Assembly (NCBI RefSeq): GCF_013042245.1
Contig: NZ_JABDQL010000025.1
Location: 1 to 64,000, forward strand
DNA: 64,000 nucleotides
Direction: 5' to 3'
DNA from: Winogradskyella sp.
Lineage (GTDB): Bacteria; Bacteroidota; Bacteroidia; Flavobacteriales; Flavobacteriaceae
The translations under genes and the position numbers were made by a program. Each line of letters begins with the position of its first letter. Within the stretch, counting starts at the first letter, position 1. Of the stretch, positions 1 through 9,871 are shown in pieces. The notes under the pieces were generated by a model. It did no database searches. It saw only the letters and a program-made list of their open reading frames with translations, and was not told the DNA's origin.

Positions 1-108
1 TATAAAGTTACTGAATATTATATCGTAAAGTTATTTCCGAAATTTTTCCCCATTGGGCAATAGAAAAATTGCCCCAGAAAAATTTCAGAATAACTTTACT
101 TACACACT

Positions 109-1116
109 TTATGGTTTGGTGCCTGTTGTTTCGTTAAGGTGTAATTTACTTTTTACCATAAGTGTTTTGTGCTTAATCTTTGTATCAGAACTCAATTCGT
201 CTAATAATAGCTTGGCAGAAGTTTTACCTATTTCAAAACCTTTTTGGTCTACTACGGAGATTCGAGGACTTGACACATATTTTGAATCCACATACCCAAA
301 ACCAATAACAGAAATATCCTTAGGTACATTTTTATTAAGCTTCTTCGCCATATTTAATGCCATAATACCTGTGATATGATCTATAGAAATAATGGCGTCT
401 ATATCTGTATGATTTTTAAGATACCTTAAAATAATTTCATCTGGGTTAGAAGCATTATCAAGTTTTAAAACACTGGAGTGAAGACCTGCTTCTTGAATTG
501 CTCTAGTATATCCTTTGATTCGAGATTGTCCAACGCTTAACTCTTCAATATTACTAATTAATAGTATTTGGCTTCTCTTCTCATCTTCAATAAGGTATTT
601 TGTAGCTTCATATACTGTCTGAAAATCGTCCACAACAACTTTGCTACAACTTACATCATTTAGTACGCGATCGAACATAACTATCGGCGTAGTTTTTCCA
701 ACGCTTTCAAAATGCTTTACTCTATGCTTATTTTGAGTTTCTCTAGCTACTGCAACTATAAATCCATCTACACTACCTGTTGATAATAAATTAAAACTAC
801 GCTGTTCTTTCTCTAAGCTTTCGTTAGATATACAAACCGTCATGTCGTAATTGTGTTGCTCTAATGTAGTCTCAATACCGTGAACAACTTCTGCAAAGAA
901 AGGATTCATTAAGCTAGGCACTACAACGCCTATAACCTTCGTTTTACTAGATTTTAGCTGCTGAGCAATACGATTTGGTTTGTAGTTAAGCTCATTGGCC
1001 AATTCTGTAACGCGACGTTTTGTAGCATCGCTTATTTCACTACTATCGCTCAAAGCTTTAGAAACTGTAGACACTGAAACGTTTAATAATTTTGAAAGTT
1101 CTTTAAGTGTTACCAT
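109..1116 (-). CDS. LacI-family transcriptional regulator
   Basis: N-terminal LacI HTH (MVTLKELSKLLNVSVSTVSKALSDSSEIS...RVTELANELNYKPN) followed by a periplasmic-binding-like sensor domain (VIGVVVPSLMNPFFAEVVHGIE). Confidence 0.93.
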   Translation of the reverse strand: MVTLKELSKLLNVSVSTVSKALSDSSEISDATKRRVTELANELNYKPNRIAQQLKSSKTKVIGVVVPSLMNPFFAEVVHGIETTLEQHNYDMTVCISNESLEKEQRSFNLLSTGSVDGFIVAVARETQNKHRVKHFESVGKTTPIVMFDRVLNDVSCSKVVVDDFQTVYEATKYLIEDEKRSQILLISNIEELSVGQSRIKGYTRAIQEAGLHSSVLKLDNASNPDEIILRYLKNHTDIDAIISIDHITGIMALNMAKKLNKNVPKDISVIGFGYVDSKYVSSPRISVVDQKGFEIGKTSAKLLLDELSSDTKIKHKTLMVKSKLHLNETTGTKP

Positions 1117-1143
1117 TATTTTTTTTAAATGTTTTTATAAATG

Positions 1144-3264
1144 CTATTTAAAAAGTTGATTTACTGCACTATCAACTGACTTAACCGGCAACTTACATGT
1201 GCCATCTACACATACGTATATATATGTTTCGCCCTCATTAAATCTGTTTCTCATTATTGGTACTTCACTCTCTGCTAATGCTCCTGCAATTAATATATTA
1301 GGCAAATAGTATTTATTAAGTTCTTTCAATTTATCTAAAGCTTTTTCTCCAGAGACAGCAACTTCATAATAAGGGTTAGAGTAGTTTAGGTATAAACTTA
1401 ACCAGTTTGAAAAACTTGAAGGAGATTTTCCTATATTATCTTTCATATTACTTAACATTTGCCTAGCAATATTTTTGTAATCTTCATTTGAATAGAAATG
1501 ACTTAATTTGAAAAGACTTTCTGCTAACATAGAATTTGAAGATGGAATAACATCATCTACAATTTCTATTCTTCTTGTAATTAGAGTCGTCTCCGAATCT
1601 GGTGTAAAATAAAACATCCCATTATTTTTATCAAAAAAATGAGTTATGGTATAATCTAATATACGTCTTGATAGTTTTAACCAATCTTCATCTAATGTCA
1701 CTTCATATAAGCTAATATAAGCCGAAATTATACTTGCATAGTCTTCAGAAAATCCTTCAATTGAAGTAATTTTATTCTTGTAATTATGAAAAAGACCACC
1801 CTCTTTTCTTAATTGGTTCTCTTTAATAAATTCAGCACTTTTGAGAGCCTTATCTAAATAGTCATTATTGCCTAAAACCCGATAAGCATCAACATAAGCT
1901 TTTAGCATTAGACCATTCCAAGAGGTCAATACCTTATTATCTGTCCTTGGTCGTTCTCTTTTTGCTCGCTCCTCAAATAACCTTTTCTTCCAAAGACTTA
2001 CTTTTTCAACTAAACTTAAAACACTAAGATTATTAGAGTTTGCAAATTCTTCATCTGTCATGTTTTTAAATAAAACATAATTATTATTCTCCCATTTTCC
2101 GATGACATTAATATTATAATAAGACGAAAACAAGTTATAATCTTCTTTTAATGTCTCTTTAAGCTCTTCTTTGGTCCATCTGTAAAAAACACCTTCTTCT
2201 AAAATATTATTATCTGTTTTACTATCGGCATCAATTGATGAATAAAATGCCCCATTAGCTTGAGTGAGCTCTCTGTCAATAAATTCTAATGTTTCAGTTA
2301 CAATCGTTTTGAATAAATCGTTTTTAGTGATTTGATATGCTTTCGAATAAAGGCTTATTAACTGGGCATTATCATATAACATTTTTTCAAAATGAGGTAT
2401 ATGCCATTTCTTGTCTGTAGAATACCTAGAAAATCCCCCACCTATTTGATCGTATATACCACCATTTGACATTTTAGTCAGCGTATTGGTTATGTAATTT
2501 TGAAGATTTTTATCACCGTATTGATGACTATACCTAAGAATAAAATTTAAATGACTTGGCATAGGGAATTTAGGAGCTTTATTCTGGCCTCCGTATTCAT
2601 TATCTAGTTCATTTTTCCACTGTTCAATATTAGCTTTTAAGAAATCTTTACTAAAAACTACCTTATTAGTATTTAATGTAATCAAATCAGAATTTTTAAC
2701 ACCTTCGGTTAGCTGCTTAGCATATTCTGTTACTTTATAAGGGTCATTTTTATATAATGAAGACATTTCTACAAGTACTTTTTTCCACTGCTTTTTGGTA
2801 AAATATGTTCCTCCAAAAACTGGTCTACCATCTGGCAATGCAATACAATTTAGAGGCCAACCACCGCTTCCTGTTATTAATTGCACAGCGTTCATATAAA
2901 TTTGATCTACATCGGGACGCTCTTCTCTGTCTACCTTAATACTAACAAAATTATCGTTCATTAATTTTGCAATAGAATCATTCTCAAAGCTTTCTTCTTC
3001 CATAACATGACACCAATGGCACGCCGAATAACCTACTGAGATTATAATAAGTTTATTTTCTTTTTGGGCTAGTTGTAAAGTTTCATTATTCCAAGCTTTC
3101 CACTCTACTGGATTATAGGCATGCTGAAGTAAATAAGGACTGGTTTCATTTATTAAATCATTAGCCTTAAGACCAGCTTTATTGGTATTGGCTGCATCTT
3201 TACTTTTTAAGCAACTAATCGCCAATAGAATAATGAATGTGTAATAAATAAGTCTTTTATACAT
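1144..3264 (-). CDS. Thioredoxin-domain protein, DUF255/YyaL (SPATA20-like), with lipoprotein-like signal
   Basis: Motif YSACHWCHVMEEESFEN and downstream (alpha/alpha)6-type region (GGGFSRYSTDKKWHIPHFEKMLYDNAQL) typical of the family; N-terminus LLAISCLKS resembles a lipobox. Confidence 0.9.
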   Translation of the reverse strand: MYKRLIYYTFIILLAISCLKSKDAANTNKAGLKANDLINETSPYLLQHAYNPVEWKAWNNETLQLAQKENKLIIISVGYSACHWCHVMEEESFENDSIAKLMNDNFVSIKVDREERPDVDQIYMNAVQLITGSGGWPLNCIALPDGRPVFGGTYFTKKQWKKVLVEMSSLYKNDPYKVTEYAKQLTEGVKNSDLITLNTNKVVFSKDFLKANIEQWKNELDNEYGGQNKAPKFPMPSHLNFILRYSHQYGDKNLQNYITNTLTKMSNGGIYDQIGGGFSRYSTDKKWHIPHFEKMLYDNAQLISLYSKAYQITKNDLFKTIVTETLEFIDRELTQANGAFYSSIDADSKTDNNILEEGVFYRWTKEELKETLKEDYNLFSSYYNINVIGKWENNNYVLFKNMTDEEFANSNNLSVLSLVEKVSLWKKRLFEERAKRERPRTDNKVLTSWNGLMLKAYVDAYRVLGNNDYLDKALKSAEFIKENQLRKEGGLFHNYKNKITSIEGFSEDYASIISAYISLYEVTLDEDWLKLSRRILDYTITHFFDKNNGMFYFTPDSETTLITRRIEIVDDVIPSSNSMLAESLFKLSHFYSNEDYKNIARQMLSNMKDNIGKSPSSFSNWLSLYLNYSNPYYEVAVSGEKALDKLKELNKYYLPNILIAGALAESEVPIMRNRFNEGETYIYVCVDGTCKLPVKSVDSAVNQLFK

Positions 3265-3329
3265 GATGTGCTAAACTGAAAATATATTCATTTATTATTG
3301 AATGTAATGAATTATAAAAATAATAAATT

Positions 3330-3367
3330 AAAAAAAGAGGTCGTCTAAAAATTATTTAGACGACCTC
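3330..3367 (-). terminator. Rho-independent terminator downstream of the T9SS protein gene
   Basis: Perfect 13-bp inverted repeat GAGGTCGTCTAAA/TTTAGACGACCTC with 5-nt loop, followed by a U-tract on the minus strand. Confidence 0.85.
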
Positions 3368-3392
3368 AATATAATTATGTTATAAAACCAAA

Positions 3393-5123
3393 TTAGTTTT
3401 TTACTAATCTGATTGTTTTAACAGCATCACCTGAATAAAATTTTGCTAAATATAAACCTGTTTTTAAACTAGAAGCATGAATTGTTGCTTGCAGGTTATT
3501 AGGACTTAAAGTTTGAACTTTTTTACCTAAAATATCAAAAATCTCAATGGTATCTATAACAGAACTAGAAGCTTCAATATTCCAAACATCTATTGTTGGA
3601 TTAGGGTAGATTTTAAATTGATTAGCGTTAAAATCTGTATTACTTAATGAAGCACCACTAATTTTTAAAGTAAAAGGACCAGGAGCTCTACCCGTACCAT
3701 CATCAGTTACTCTTACGTAGTAAGTGTTTCCAGAAGTAATACCAGTTACTGCAACATTGGTTCCTGGGTTACAGGCTACCTCTGTTAAACTACCACAAGC
3801 ACCACTGAATATAGCTACATTTGGTGCAGTAGTTTCTAAATAAAATTCATCACTATCTGCTACTACTGAATACCATACATCTGAAATTACTCCCATTGGA
3901 TCACAAGAAGTTGTTTGCCCAGAATCTGTTGCCCCAACATTACTTATTTCAATCGTACTACCATCTAATGGAATAGGTGTAGCTTCAGCACATGAGTCAT
4001 TTACATTATAGAAATATAAATTATCAAAATAAATTGGACCTAATGTAGGTGCGCCAGCACCACCTTGAAGGATAACTTGTACTAGAGCAATATTATTTCT
4101 AGTTAAAGGTGTACCATTAAAACTATCTAAATCAATATCTGCAGAATACCATACCCCTGAGCCTATGGCATTAGCATCAAAATTTGTAAATAGACTTGTG
4201 TTACCAGCACCACTAGGATACTGATTAAAATCAATTAGAAAAACTTGTATTTCTTGGGAAGCAGCTACATCTCCCTCAATATAAAAATCAAAGTGCATCT
4301 TGTCGAAACCTGAGAGGTCTAAAGGTGTACCACCCAAATATAGATATTGCATTCCTTGACCATTAGCTCCAACCGATAATCGTCTTGTATCATCAGGATT
4401 TTCTACGGTAAAATTCTCAAAAGTAGTAGGTCCAAACGTTTCTACACCAGATGGCACTGCGTCAGTATATTCATCACTAAATACAGATATCACATCAGAC
4501 GGATTTCTTATAGGTGCTAGTGGCGCTGCTGTAGATGGTGGTGATGGGCAAGCATCACAATTAGGGCCACCACAGTCAATTTCTGTTTCACCATTATTTA
4601 ATATACCATCATTACATAAATCAACAATCTCTGTAAGAGATACATTGTCAATATAAATTGTTTTTCCACTGTTAGCTGTACCTCCCATATCAAAAAACAC
4701 TCTACCATTGGTAGTTGATGCATTATTAAAGGTCATCGTATGTGTAAATGTTTGCGAAGTAGTCGTTAATGCAGGATTAAAAGTAGGTGCACCTCCAAAA
4801 CCTCCAAAATTCTCAGAAATACCCGCTATCATTGTAGCAGTACCTGCGTCAACATATGCATCATAAGAAAGCTCATAACCTTGACCTTGTGTTAGGTCTA
4901 AGACTTGTTGTAGGTTAACTCTCCATGTATCAGCTGCATTGACAATAATTGCAGCATTAACGAAATTTCCTGTACCATCATCAATGACATTGATATTTGT
5001 ACCACCATCAGAGTTGCCTCCCCAAGGCGCAGAACCAGCCTCAAAATCACCGTTGGTGACCAGTTCTTGAGAAAAACCTAATGAAATAGTCAATAGGGCA
5101 ATAAAAAAAGTAATTTTTTTCAT
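3393..5123 (-). CDS. Secreted carbohydrate-binding-like protein with T9SS C-terminal sorting domain
   Basis: Signal peptide; N-terminal NGDFEAGSAPW...YIDNVSLTE CBM4/9-like module; internal VISVFSDEYTD module; C-terminal IYPNPTIDVWNIEASS...TIRLVKN sorting domain. Confidence 0.8.
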   Translation of the reverse strand: MKKITFFIALLTISLGFSQELVTNGDFEAGSAPWGGNSDGGTNINVIDDGTGNFVNAAIIVNAADTWRVNLQQVLDLTQGQGYELSYDAYVDAGTATMIAGISENFGGFGGAPTFNPALTTTSQTFTHTMTFNNASTTNGRVFFDMGGTANSGKTIYIDNVSLTEIVDLCNDGILNNGETEIDCGGPNCDACPSPPSTAAPLAPIRNPSDVISVFSDEYTDAVPSGVETFGPTTFENFTVENPDDTRRLSVGANGQGMQYLYLGGTPLDLSGFDKMHFDFYIEGDVAASQEIQVFLIDFNQYPSGAGNTSLFTNFDANAIGSGVWYSADIDLDSFNGTPLTRNNIALVQVILQGGAGAPTLGPIYFDNLYFYNVNDSCAEATPIPLDGSTIEISNVGATDSGQTTSCDPMGVISDVWYSVVADSDEFYLETTAPNVAIFSGACGSLTEVACNPGTNVAVTGITSGNTYYVRVTDDGTGRAPGPFTLKISGASLSNTDFNANQFKIYPNPTIDVWNIEASSSVIDTIEIFDILGKKVQTLSPNNLQATIHASSLKTGLYLAKFYSGDAVKTIRLVKN

Positions 5124-5189
5124 AATTTTTTTAGTTATAATTTATTAAGGTTACAATATCTAAATTTTAATTTAAAAAACTGTTAAATA

Positions 5190-5210
5190 CACCCATACAA
5201 CACCAATACA
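5190..5210 (-). promoter_or_regulatory. Candidate regulator-binding direct repeat, copy 1
   Basis: Minus strand TGTATTGGTGTTGTATGGGTG = TGTATT-N5-TGTATG-GGTG, 67 bp upstream of the 5123 start; similar to 26355-26375 and 34231-34251. Confidence 0.4.
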
Positions 5211-5343
5211 AAATGCTAAACAAATACTATATGTTGTATTTTTTATAAGAACACGTGAAATCGTGAAAAATATATAGCAAATTGATTATAAAATTCTTAA
5301 TTGCTAGGTATTAGTTTTTTTTTAAAATAAGATATACTTTAAT

Positions 5344-8300
5344 TTATTTTTCGAATAAAGTTAAAGGTCCATTATTATTGGAAATGACTATCAGATTATT
5401 TTTATCTGTACGTTCTATAATTTGAATATCTCTACTATCTGATGGAACATAAAAACCACTTTCCAAAGGAGATATAAACTCAAAATCATTAGAACCATTT
5501 CCTAAGAGTACAGTACCAAATCCTGCATCATATCGTGTTGTTTCAACCTCAACACCATAATGATTACCTACAGTTATAATATCGTTAAAACCATCTCTAT
5601 TAAAATCCATTACTAAAGATGATTTTATTGGTGAAAACTGAGCTTGGATAGGTAAAGATTGTCTTTTAAGAATTCCTTTATCATTGATTAATACAATACT
5701 CTCAAAGCTATAGATTTCATAAACTATGGCATCATCAACTTTGTCTTCTGGCAAAATATCTAATAATTTAGATGATGCGAAGCTATTATAATCTTTAAAT
5801 TTTTCAGCCACATAGGGCATTTGTTCACTCGTACATTCTCTACCTCTCAGTGGCACATAGTCATCTTTATAAAATTTAGCCAACACAACATCATTAGTTC
5901 CGTTATTATCAAAATCATTGGCATAAACTTTAAACGGGTATTCTTTACTGGCTTTAAACTTGTTGTTTTTACCAAGGTTACCTATGATGTAGTCATCATC
6001 ACCATCATTGTCTAAATCACTTTTAGTAATTGACCACCATATACCTCTAGTATCATCAAGTCCGTATTTAGATGTGGTATTCTCAAAATTACCTTTATTA
6101 TTTGTTAATACAGTTATGGTCATCCACTCGCCAACTACAATGAGATCATCATCACTATCATTGTCAACATCTGTAAAAACAGCATCAGTAACCATACCTA
6201 TATTGTCAAGGCTTGAAGCAATATTAGACGAGGCTTTTGAATAAATCCCGTTATCATTGATTAGCAAATAACTTGTGGCTGGAAAACCATATTGTCCTTG
6301 AATAAGCCTTGTACCAACAAAAAGGTCTAAATCTCCATCTTGATCAATATCTGAAGATTTGACACATTGAGAACTCTGATAAATATTAGGAATTGCATTA
6401 TTATTTTTAACAAAATTTCCATTACCATCATTGATATACAACCTGTCCTTTAGTTTAGTATCTCCTTGCTTAAATTCACTTCCGCCACTAGCAATATAAA
6501 TATCATTATCACCATCATTATCAACATCTAAAAACAAAACACCAAGATCTTCAGATAATTTATCACCTTCCCAAGGTTGTGATTTATTTTTAATGAATTG
6601 TCCTTCTTCGTCCTGTAAATAAAGAATACCACTTTGCCCTGATGGCCCACCAATAAAAAAATCTTCAATTTTATCACCATTTACATCTCCTACAGCTGTT
6701 AATGGTCCATTTTGTGAAATATTATGTGGTTGTAAAACTTGTTCTTTATATTCATCGTATTCATTTTCTTTATGAACAAAATCAAAACCATAATCTGATG
6801 TTTTTAGTTTTGAAACAATGGACTGGCTATTAACATCTGTTTTTGGATATATTTTTGAATTGGAATATTTTGCAGTGATTACATCATTAGCTCTAACATT
6901 ATTATAGATATTTGATTTTCCATCTGTCCATATAACCTCAACGTTGTCAACTTGAGTGTCTTTCCCTAATCCAAAAAATAAATTTGGCTCCACAGATGAC
7001 AAATACCCTCTTGTTACAGAATTTTCTGCAATTTGTGTTTGTCCATTATGTGTGATTATTGCTTTAGCACCATAACCAAAGGTATTCTTATTTGGCCCTT
7101 CTAACTTAATCTTTAAAAAATTACCTGTAGCGTTGTTTCTATATACAAAGGCTTCCGATTCCATATTGTTAACTACAACATCTAAATCACCGTCATTATC
7201 TAAATCACCATAGGCCATCCCACTTGAAAAACTAGGTGTATTAAAACTCCAGTCTTTAGCAACCTTCTCAAATTTAAAGTTACCGTTGTTTTTAAACGCG
7301 TAATTAGATATGGGTTGTGAAGGCGCATCTTTACTTAATTGAAAAAAATTATCTATGGTCGTTTGGTCTTTATCTAAAGTCTCTAACACAATTCTATAAT
7401 CGTTGTTATCAACATCTTTTTTAATGCCATTAGATACAATAATATCTTTAAAGCCATCATTATCTAAATCGACAATTAGGCTAGACCAACTCCAATCTGT
7501 ACTAGATACACCAGCTAAATTCCCAATATCAGAAAATCCTCCTAATCCAGAGTTAACTTGAAGTGTATTTGTCATGTATTGGTATTGACCTCCAGCGTCT
7601 ACCATCATATTAAAAGCCTCAGTACTCATAGAAGCCATATTTGTTTTGGACCTGTAATGGTCTTCGGGCGTCATATCTGTTGTCATTAAATCTATAAACC
7701 CATCATTATTAATATCACCAGTATCCGTACCCATGCTTAACTGAGTAATATGTTTTAATTCTTCATTGATAACATTTCGAAACGTACCATCTCCGCTATT
7801 GTAATACATAAAATCAGGCGCATCATAGTCATTGGCAATATACAAATCTACCCATCCATCATTATTAAAATCAGAGGCACTAACACTTAATCCATAAGCT
7901 AACTCTCTTGAAATACCAGCTCTCTCGGATACATCTTTATATACACCATTATCGTTAAGATAAAGTCGATCCTTAAAAGAATTTATATCTTTTTTAGAAA
8001 TTTTGTTAGTAATAAGAAGTTTTTTATCAGCTGGCTGGTTAACCTGATACATATCTAAATCGCCGTCATTATCCATATCAAAAAAAACAGCTTCAGTAGA
8101 AAAACCTATATCTGCCAAACCATAAGCTATTGCAGATTCTGTAAATGTTAAATCTTGATTATTAATATACAATTGATTTCTTCTGTCCTTAAGATTAAAA
8201 GAATTTCCATTTCTACTAACGTATATATCTAAGTATCCATCTGAATTAACATCTGCCATGGTGACGCCCCAAGTCCATCCCGGATTAACAGCTGCTTTAG

Positions 8301-8640
8301 ATTTTATTGTTATATCATCAAACTTCAGATTTCCTTTATTAAGATATAATCTATCATTCACTTGGTTTCCACCAAAAAACACGTCTGGTAAACCATCATT
8401 ATTAATATCTCCTATGGCGACTCCAGACCCGAGATAAATTTGACTAAAAAAATAATGATGAAATCTCTTGGATTCTTTAATGCTATTATTAAAATCTATA
8501 CCTGTTTGCTCAGAAGGCAATAATTCAAATCCTCCTATTAATTCTTCAGGATAAAGATTACGTTTTGAACCATTATTACATGAAATAAACAGTAAATTAA
8601 GAACTAGAAACAATGTTATAAATATATTAAATCTTTTCAT
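5344..8640 (-). CDS. VCBS/FG-GAP repeat lipoprotein with ASPIC/UnbV-like domain
   Basis: Many DxNxDGxxD repeats (GDINNDGLPDVFFGG, DVNSDGYLDIYVSRNG, DLDNDGDLDVVVNN); ASPIC-like segment NFLKIKLEGPNKNTFGYGAKAIITHNG; lipobox-like LLFISCNN. Confidence 0.88.
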   Translation of the reverse strand: MKRFNIFITLFLVLNLLFISCNNGSKRNLYPEELIGGFELLPSEQTGIDFNNSIKESKRFHHYFFSQIYLGSGVAIGDINNDGLPDVFFGGNQVNDRLYLNKGNLKFDDITIKSKAAVNPGWTWGVTMADVNSDGYLDIYVSRNGNSFNLKDRRNQLYINNQDLTFTESAIAYGLADIGFSTEAVFFDMDNDGDLDMYQVNQPADKKLLITNKISKKDINSFKDRLYLNDNGVYKDVSERAGISRELAYGLSVSASDFNNDGWVDLYIANDYDAPDFMYYNSGDGTFRNVINEELKHITQLSMGTDTGDINNDGFIDLMTTDMTPEDHYRSKTNMASMSTEAFNMMVDAGGQYQYMTNTLQVNSGLGGFSDIGNLAGVSSTDWSWSSLIVDLDNDGFKDIIVSNGIKKDVDNNDYRIVLETLDKDQTTIDNFFQLSKDAPSQPISNYAFKNNGNFKFEKVAKDWSFNTPSFSSGMAYGDLDNDGDLDVVVNNMESEAFVYRNNATGNFLKIKLEGPNKNTFGYGAKAIITHNGQTQIAENSVTRGYLSSVEPNLFFGLGKDTQVDNVEVIWTDGKSNIYNNVRANDVITAKYSNSKIYPKTDVNSQSIVSKLKTSDYGFDFVHKENEYDEYKEQVLQPHNISQNGPLTAVGDVNGDKIEDFFIGGPSGQSGILYLQDEEGQFIKNKSQPWEGDKLSEDLGVLFLDVDNDGDNDIYIASGGSEFKQGDTKLKDRLYINDGNGNFVKNNNAIPNIYQSSQCVKSSDIDQDGDLDLFVGTRLIQGQYGFPATSYLLINDNGIYSKASSNIASSLDNIGMVTDAVFTDVDNDSDDDLIVVGEWMTITVLTNNKGNFENTTSKYGLDDTRGIWWSITKSDLDNDGDDDYIIGNLGKNNKFKASKEYPFKVYANDFDNNGTNDVVLAKFYKDDYVPLRGRECTSEQMPYVAEKFKDYNSFASSKLLDILPEDKVDDAIVYEIYSFESIVLINDKGILKRQSLPIQAQFSPIKSSLVMDFNRDGFNDIITVGNHYGVEVETTRYDAGFGTVLLGNGSNDFEFISPLESGFYVPSDSRDIQIIERTDKNNLIVISNNNGPLTLFEK

Positions 8641-8698
8641 TTATAATTTATAATTATGTGATTAGTAAAGATAATGAATATCTAAGTGTGATATATTA

Positions 8699-8734
8699 AA
8701 AAAGCCTCTTGTGTTAAACACTAAAAGGCTTTTT
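8699..8734 (-). terminator. Rho-independent terminator downstream of the cytosolic GH17 gene
   Basis: AAAAAGCCT ... AGGCTTTTT stem in the 3640/8753 intergenic gap, with an additional inner GTGTTTAACAC dyad. Confidence 0.75.
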
Positions 8735-8752
8735 GTTAGTTTAAATTTTGAT

Positions 8753-9670
8753 CTAAAATTTTAAATTCTCATGTTTATCCCATAGACCCCAATAGGCACC
8801 AACATCACCTTCGTCGCCAGTTTTCCATGATTCGTCAAAAGATGAAAAGTAAAAAATTGGGATTTCATTTTCGTTTGTCCAACGAATGGCATCTATAAAA
8901 TACTTCATTGCGCCTTCTGGTCCTGCTTGCGCACCTCTTAGTCCGCCACCTTCGCTTGGCCAACCTGTTTCAGTAATAATGATAGGCTTTCCTTGAGCGG
9001 CATCTACAACCTGACCATACATAGCTTGCATGTGTCCTAGTGCATATTCAATTGGACAACCTTCCCAATACGGATAGAGGTTAGCTAATATGACATCAGA
9101 ATGTTCTACCAACTCTGGGTGACGAGAAAACTCATAATAGGCATCTACATATCCTACAGGAATATCTAAACCTGCCAAAGCTTCCTTAACGCGTTTTATG
9201 TAGCCTAATAGTTCTTCTAATGATAAGTCATTGCGATATAATACTTCATTTCCAACAGCTGCTACATCTACATGACCCGCTTTTGCTAAAGCTATTAAAC
9301 CTTCAATTTCTTTTTCGTTATCTTCTTTGTCATCGCTTAACCAAGCTCCAACTAAAGTTTTTAGACCGTGTTTTTTTGCAACAACTGGAATGTGCTCATT
9401 ACCCTCAATACAAGAAAAAGAACGAATAGCTCCTGTAAATGGTTTTAAGATTTTTACACGACGTTCGACTTGTTCTATACTAATTTCGTCTCCAGGTTCT
9501 TGACCATCTTCGTACATGCTAAAGCATATACCGTGCATGCCATCTTGTATCGTTTTACGCCATAGGGCTTTTAATTCTTCTAATGAATATTTTGACAAAT
9601 CAATACCCTGAGTATTAATTTGACTGTAACCGTCTTTTTTAAAATGATATCCTTCTCTGTATCCTCCCAT
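8753..9670 (-). CDS. GH17 family beta-1,3-glucan hydrolase/transglycosylase-like protein, no signal peptide
   Basis: GH17 acid/base motif AAVGNEVLYR and nucleophile motif IIITETGWPSEGG; hydrophilic N-terminus MGGYREGYHFKK. Confidence 0.88.
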   Translation of the reverse strand: MGGYREGYHFKKDGYSQINTQGIDLSKYSLEELKALWRKTIQDGMHGICFSMYEDGQEPGDEISIEQVERRVKILKPFTGAIRSFSCIEGNEHIPVVAKKHGLKTLVGAWLSDDKEDNEKEIEGLIALAKAGHVDVAAVGNEVLYRNDLSLEELLGYIKRVKEALAGLDIPVGYVDAYYEFSRHPELVEHSDVILANLYPYWEGCPIEYALGHMQAMYGQVVDAAQGKPIIITETGWPSEGGGLRGAQAGPEGAMKYFIDAIRWTNENEIPIFYFSSFDESWKTGDEGDVGAYWGLWDKHENLKF

Positions 9671-9871
9671 TATAAGTTGTGTTTTTATTAACTATTTGAG
9701 TCAAAATTTAAGGCGCAAAAATAGTATAAAAGGTTAACTCCTATAGTGTTATGTGTTTAATTTTAAATTAAAACTAAAGAATTTTTATAATGCTATTTTT
9801 TTATAGATTATTTTTCATTTTTAATAAAAATAACAGCATATTTTAATAAAATCATATGATTTTATGATTCT

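Noticed and set aside
53-379. 108-aa plus-strand ORF at window start
   Set aside because: Almost completely antisense to the LacI regulator C-terminus; no recognisable domain.
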